Origin: an uncultured Mediterranea sp.
Lineage (GTDB): Bacteria; Bacteroidota; Bacteroidia; Bacteroidales; Bacteroidaceae
Reading direction: 5' to 3'
Assembly: GCA_946007445.1 (NCBI GenBank)
Contig: CAMGAL010000133.1
Location: 1 to 6,324, forward strand
Length of the DNA: 6,324 nucleotides
Shown here one piece after another: positions 6,272-6,324 of this stretch. Numbering within the stretch: the first letter of the stretch is position 1; the number at the start of each line of letters is the position of its first letter. Below the pieces are notes generated by a model, which was given only the letters and a program-made list of their open reading frames with translations, did not search any database and was not told the origin of the DNA. The translations under genes and the position numbers were made by a program.

Positions 6272-6324
6272 TGATATGCAGTATGGACCAAATTCCTGAG
6301 CTCTAGGTCCTAAGCGACTCGCGA
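6272..6324. other. Terminal 53 bases after the fourth gene, no gene; cluster of short palindromes
   Basis: The stretch starts with a second in-frame TGA (6272-6274). It then holds several short palindromes close together: GAGCTC (6298-6303), TAGG-T-CCTA (6304-6312), GCGA-C-TCGC (6314-6322) and TCGCGA (6319-6324). None has a loop and U-tract like an intrinsic terminator. It could be intergenic sequence, or a contig-edge or cloning/assembly artefact; the window does not distinguish these. Confidence 0.4.

Noticed and set aside
6272..6324. Intrinsic terminator after the fourth gene
   Set aside because: The palindromes have arms of only three to four bases, no usable loop and no T-tract; they do not make a credible terminator hairpin.

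Overview
The window looks like the core of a Bacteroidota (Bacteroidales-type) polysaccharide utilization locus (PUL). All four genes are on the + strand: a SusC/RagA-family TonB-dependent transporter (5'-truncated), its SusD/RagB-family surface partner, and two accessory lipoproteins of unassigned family. Three observations support the phylum: the SusC-SusD pair itself, AT-rich gene leaders without a well-spaced Shine-Dalgarno sequence, and the Cys-Ser-Asp-Asp-Asp(-Asp) lipoprotein export signal on the two accessory lipoproteins. The coding DNA is GC-rich with C/G-heavy third positions (two 60-base lines counted by hand gave 63% and 60% GC). That fits higher-GC gut lineages such as Alistipes or Paraprevotella better than typical Bacteroides, but genus cannot be fixed from this.

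Layout: 1-2267 is the beta-barrel part of the SusC-like transporter; its signal peptide, carboxypeptidase-D-like domain and plug lie upstream of the window. 2286-3998 is the SusD-like lipoprotein. 4021-4935 is a 304-residue lipoprotein with an N-terminal Ig/Calx-beta-like strand-rich domain and a C-terminal aromatic-rich module. 4955-6271 is a 438-residue lipoprotein with two fibronectin type III-like repeats followed by two aromatic-rich modules. It ends abruptly, close to the window edge. Gaps between genes are only 18, 22 and 19 bases, so the four genes are almost certainly one transcript. The promoter and any regulator (SusR, hybrid two-component system or ECF-sigma/anti-sigma) are outside the window.

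Model: the accessory lipoproteins would sit on the cell surface and bind or present a glycan. SusD would act as the lid on the SusC barrel, and SusC would import the oligosaccharide using TonB energy. No glycoside hydrolase, lyase, sulfatase or peptidase is visible, so the substrate cannot be assigned. I found no RNA gene, CRISPR array, insertion sequence or convincing terminator, and no stretch over 300 bases lacks a gene. The least explained points are a recurring motif shared by the two accessory lipoproteins and the odd, palindrome-rich final ~80 bases.
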